A DNA stretch of 64,000 nucleotides, from positions 1 through 64,000 of the forward strand of contig CALCOY010000035.1 in NCBI GenBank assembly GCA_937897325.1, written 5' to 3'. Each line of letters starts with the position of its first letter. Position 1 is the first letter of the stretch. This document shows positions 61,009-64,000 of the stretch, in pieces. The notes under the pieces are model-generated. The model had not been told where the DNA came from and ran no database searches. It was given only the letters and a program-made list of their open reading frames with translations. The position numbers and the translations under genes are program-made. This DNA comes from an uncultured Shimia sp. (lineage in GTDB: Bacteria > Pseudomonadota > Alphaproteobacteria > Rhodobacterales > Rhodobacteraceae).

Positions 61009-61471
61009 ACCTGACCCCACCGTGTTCTTCGAGATCTTCAACGAGGTTGCCATTATTGAGCAGCTCAGTCGGACGATCCTTGAAGCGCGGATGCCGGACG
61101 GGTTGATCGCGCCTCACTTTGCGGTGCTGAACCACCTGACGCGGTTGGGAGATGGGCGTACGCCGATTGAGATGGCGCGCGCTTTTCAGGTGCCCAAAAC
61201 GTCGATGACACACACACTGAAAGGATTGGAGTTGCACAATCTGATCGACATGCGACCAAATCCGGAGGACGGACGGTCAAAGCGGGTTTGGCTGACCGAC
61301 AAGGGGCGCCAGCAAAGGGCTGTCATCATCGCTGCCCTTGGCCCCGACCTGGCTTTTCTGGCCGAACGGTTCGACATGAAGCGGCTGAAGGGGATCAAAC
61401 CGGTGCTGACAGAGTTGCGCATCTTTCTGGACGAAAACCGGGATATGGTGCGGGCGGCGCAGACAACTTAA
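61001..61471 (+). CDS. MarR family transcriptional regulator
   Basis: A 156-residue winged-helix regulator from ATG 61001, with GGAGGC upstream. LIAPHFAVLNHLTRLGDGRT, IEMARAFQVPKTSMTHTLKG and MRPNPEDGRSKRVWLTDKGR cover the HTH and wing. It is coupled to the acg gene and most likely binds the ATATCG boxes at 59818-59888. The ligand is unknown. Confidence 0.88.
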   Translation: MSKPDPTVFFEIFNEVAIIEQLSRTILEARMPDGLIAPHFAVLNHLTRLGDGRTPIEMARAFQVPKTSMTHTLKGLELHNLIDMRPNPEDGRSKRVWLTDKGRQQRAVIIAALGPDLAFLAERFDMKRLKGIKPVLTELRIFLDENRDMVRAAQTT

Positions 61472-61631
61472 CGCGGTGCGCGCGCAACTGTCCGGATCTG
61501 CGCGATATCCCGGGTTAACCTAGTGAAACTAGGGAAATCGGCTATCTGTCTTGCGTCGGTGCCGATGTCGGCATTTGCCGGGTAAATGCAGCGCGCGCCG
61601 GGGTTTCTTAAGAAAGTGTAAATGGCGCCAA

Positions 61632-63308
61632 TCAGCCCGCGATATCCGAGCGTACATGGATCAGGGTGGGGCCATTGGCTCTGAAGGCTGCCCTGACGGC
61701 GTCCTGCATTTCGGCGAGTGTGACGGGCTTTGTGGCCTGTGCACCGAAGGCCTCGGCGAGACGGCAGAAATCCGGGTTGCGGGTGTGCACAGCGTTGGGC
61801 GCGATCTGGGCGCGGACCATGCTGTCTTCGATTTCCTTGAGCCCGTCATTGTCCCAGAGGATAATGGGCAGCGGCAGTTCAAGTTCGACGGCCACGGCAA
61901 GTTCCGCCATCGTGTATTGAAAGCCATAATCGCCGATGATGCAGAGCGTGGGTTGGGCGGGCCGCGCCACAGCGCCCCCGATGGCGGCGGGCAGGGCGTA
62001 GCCCAGCGTGCCAAAACCCGACGGGTGATGCCAATGGCCCGGGCGGTCCATGTCCCAGACCTCAAGCGCGGCGTAGGCAAGCTGTGTCATGTCGGAATAG
62101 ATCATGGTCTCTGGCGGCACCGCCTCGCGCAGCGCGTCGCAGACGGGCACGATGCCGGGGCGTTCCGCGTCAACCTCCGCGCGCCAGCGATCTCTGTATC
62201 CAGCGACGATGTCAGCGGACCAGCCTGACTTTGGTTTGTTCTTGATATTCTCTTTGTGTTTCGTCAGCGCCGTATGCAGATGGGCCATTGCGACCGCAGC
62301 GTCGTATTGCAGGGTCCAATCCTTCGGGTGCGCGCTGGACAGAACTTCTACGTCCGGATTGATATGGTGCGCGCCGTGTCTGTGACCTGCCTTTGATCGC
62401 AAGAGATCAACCTCGGCCAGGTCGGTGCCGACCATGACAACGCAGTCGCTCGCATCAAGAAGAGCGGCACTGTCCTGCCGGGCGAGGTTGGATCCGAAAA
62501 AGAGCGGCCAGTCGGAAGGGACGACCCCGCGGCCCGCATAAGTGGTGAAGGCGGCGGCGTTGCAAAACTCCAGGAGTTCGGAAACGGGCGAACCGGGTGC
62601 GCCAAACCATCGCGCCCCGCCGCCCCCAAAAACGAAGAGCGGCCTTTCTGAATGCAGCAAGCGCATTGCCAGCGTGTCTATGACGTCAAGTTGTGCGGGC
62701 GGTTCTGTCGGGTAGGGCAGGCGCGACAGAGCAAAGCGTTCCTGCTTTTATTCAACATTTTCAGGTCGCCATCGGCTGAAGTCTTCGTCGGTTGAAGCCT
62801 TGAGCTGTCGAATGGGCACCTGGATGTGTTTGGGGCGTTTGCGCTGTGTCTCGAATTCGATCATCGCCCGATCGATTAAGGCATACGCCGCTTCGGCCGT
62901 TCGTGCTTCTTCCGACCAGTCACATACCGTCGCAGCCGCGCCGCGTTGGTCGCGCATCTGGTGGAGTTGACCTCGCGTCGCGGCGGTTTCATCGAGGCAG
63001 GAGGAGATCACCAACATCGGCACGGAATCCGAATAGGCCTGGCCCATGGGCGTCATGATGTTTGTCAGGCCCGGGCCGGTGATGACGTAGGCCACTCCGG
63101 GCCGCCCCGTTGCGCGCGCATAACCGTCGGCCATGAAACCCACACCCTGTTCATGGCGGGCCAGCACGTGGGTGATGCCTGCCTCCTCGATGCCGCGGTA
63201 AAGCTCCTGATTGTGGACGCCCGGAATGCCGAAGATCACGTCGACCCCGCGATCCTTGAGCATGTGCGAAATTTGGGCTCCCAAGGGCCTTTGAGGCGGT
63301 CTTTGCAT
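61632..63308 (-). pseudogene. thiamine-pyrophosphate-dependent decarboxylase/acetolactate-synthase-like gene split by an in-frame TAA
   Basis: ATG 63308 (MQRPPQRPLG) opens a 557-codon reading frame interrupted only by TAA at 62750-62748. Before it: VDVIFGIPGVHNQELYRGIE and RHEQGVGFMADGYARATGRP (catalytic Glu). After it, in the same frame: GGGGARWFGAPG and GDYGFQYTMAELAVAV with NDGLKE (the GDG...N TPP site). All catalytic parts are kept and no other lesion is seen. Length and motifs fit the AruI-like 5-guanidino-2-oxopentanoate decarboxylase group, also resembling acetolactate synthase. The two halves as they stand would not each form an active enzyme. It is coupled to trkH (ATGA overlap). Confidence 0.8.
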
Positions 63309-64000
63309 CAGGCTCTCCAGAAGCGGATGGTGAAAATGGCGTAGACGGCCAGAAGCTCTAGCCGGCCGATGAGCATGGCCGCGGCCAGAAGCCATTTGGC
63401 CGTGTCGCCGAGGTCAGAGAAGTCGCCAGCGGGTCCGATCTTGTCCCCCAGACCGGGGCCGATATTGGCCAACGCCGCGGCAGCACCCGAAACGGATGTG
63501 GTGAAATCGAGACCCGTCAGGCCCAGGGCCACGGCGATCACGCCTAGCGTCACGATGAAGAACATGAAGAAGGACATGACCGAGTTCAGCACGTCCTCGC
63601 CCACGGGGCGGCCCGCGTAGCGCGGCGTGAAGATGCCGTGCGGGCTGCGGGTCTTGCGCAGCTGTGCTTTGACCGAGGCAAAGAGAAGCTGGTACCGGAA
63701 GACCTTGATGGAGCAGGCGGTCGAACCCGCACAGCCGCCAATCAGGCCGGTGAAGAACAAGACAGCGACGGGAAAGCCGCCCCATTGCATGTAGTCGGCA
63801 CTTGCGTAGCCTGTCCCTGTCAGCAGAGAGACGCTGTTAAACAGCGCCTTGCGGATGGCTTCCTCTCCGGTGGTTTCAATATTGACCAGGTTCCAGGCTG
63901 CGATCATCGCCACGATCACGATGGCTGTCGCAAAAAAGGTGTGGATCTGGGTGTCCTGCAGAAGCGGGCGGGCGGTGCCTGCGGTCAGTTGCACGAAGCG
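63308..64000 (-). CDS. trkH: TrkH family potassium uptake protein, C-terminal part
   Basis: The last 230 or so residues of a potassium-translocating membrane subunit; the N-terminal half lies beyond the right edge. SLLTGTGYASADYMQWGGFP is a pore-loop region with the selectivity Gly (TGTGY), FFTGLIGGCAGSTACSIKVF follows, and SGAAAALANIGPGLGDKIGP is the last pore loop. It ends in FWRA. The TPP-enzyme gene begins at its stop codon (63308), and the two are probably cotranscribed. Confidence 0.9.
   Translation of the reverse strand, partial: RFVQLTAGTARPLLQDTQIHTFFATAIVIVAMIAAWNLVNIETTGEEAIRKALFNSVSLLTGTGYASADYMQWGGFPVAVLFFTGLIGGCAGSTACSIKVFRYQLLFASVKAQLRKTRSPHGIFTPRYAGRPVGEDVLNSVMSFFMFFIVTLGVIAVALGLTGLDFTTSVSGAAAALANIGPGLGDKIGPAGDFSDLGDTAKWLLAAAMLIGRLELLAVYAIFTIRFWRA

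Overview
The window reads as a chromosomal segment of an alphaproteobacterium, most likely a marine Rhodobacterales (Roseobacter-group) species. The pointers are high-GC coding sequence, a class I lysyl-tRNA synthetase, a VPLPA-CTERM protein, a DUF6525 protein, an alphaproteobacterial LexA box (GTTC-N7-GTTC) ahead of uvrB, and many short, tightly overlapping operons. There are no rRNA genes, no CRISPR array and one tRNA gene.

Bases 1 to about 9,300 are accessory DNA. They hold unrecognised membrane and soluble proteins, an SRAP (HMCES/YedK-type) protein, a secreted nuclease-like protein, an XRE-type regulator facing a strong promoter, three unrecognised island-type genes, and a divergent gene pair whose start codons overlap. 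This block stops at tRNA-Lys(TTT); short direct repeats lie beside the tRNA 3' end and an IS3-family transposase remnant lies just beyond it. A complete Nik/Opp-type ABC importer follows (9.6-14.5 kb). Then comes a second degraded patch (14.5-17 kb): a truncated EamA-transporter pseudogene, an orphan BrnA-like antitoxin piece, a YdcH gene with a Dnr/FNR-type box, and an AT-rich orphan gene with a HEPN-like RNxxxxH motif.

From 17 kb on the sequence is mostly ordinary chromosome: ettA, a TetR/sterol-desaturase pair, a secreted two-haem cytochrome, nadD, a DacB-type D,D-carboxypeptidase, lysS (class I), uvrB, an ABC-2 exporter, an S49 peptidase, a Ca/Na antiporter, an SDR, uvrC, rplY, several EamA transporters, an LldD-type oxidase, and a TPP enzyme next to trkH. 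Two loci stand out here. The first is a five-gene, 4-bp-overlapping operon on the minus strand (22.2-27.3 kb): GNAT-like protein, ThiF/E1-like enzyme, polytopic membrane protein, GNAT protein and Acg-type nitroreductase-fold flavoprotein. It looks like a small-molecule or lipid modification pathway that I cannot match to a named system, and it is the best candidate for an undescribed system. The second is a large signal-less beta-helix protein (34.3-36.6 kb) that resembles gene-transfer-agent head-spike or phage tail-spike proteins.

Three genes carry lesions or recoding signals: a zinc-ribbon gene needing a -1 shift at an A6 run, a TPP-enzyme gene with one in-frame TAA, and an SRAP gene open into an upstream module. 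Regulatory dyads are visible upstream of the XRE gene, the TetR gene, the five-gene cluster, lldD, the acg/marR pair, uvrB and a small FNR-box gene at 44.4 kb. All assignments come from reading the sequence and from recalled family knowledge; no database search was run.
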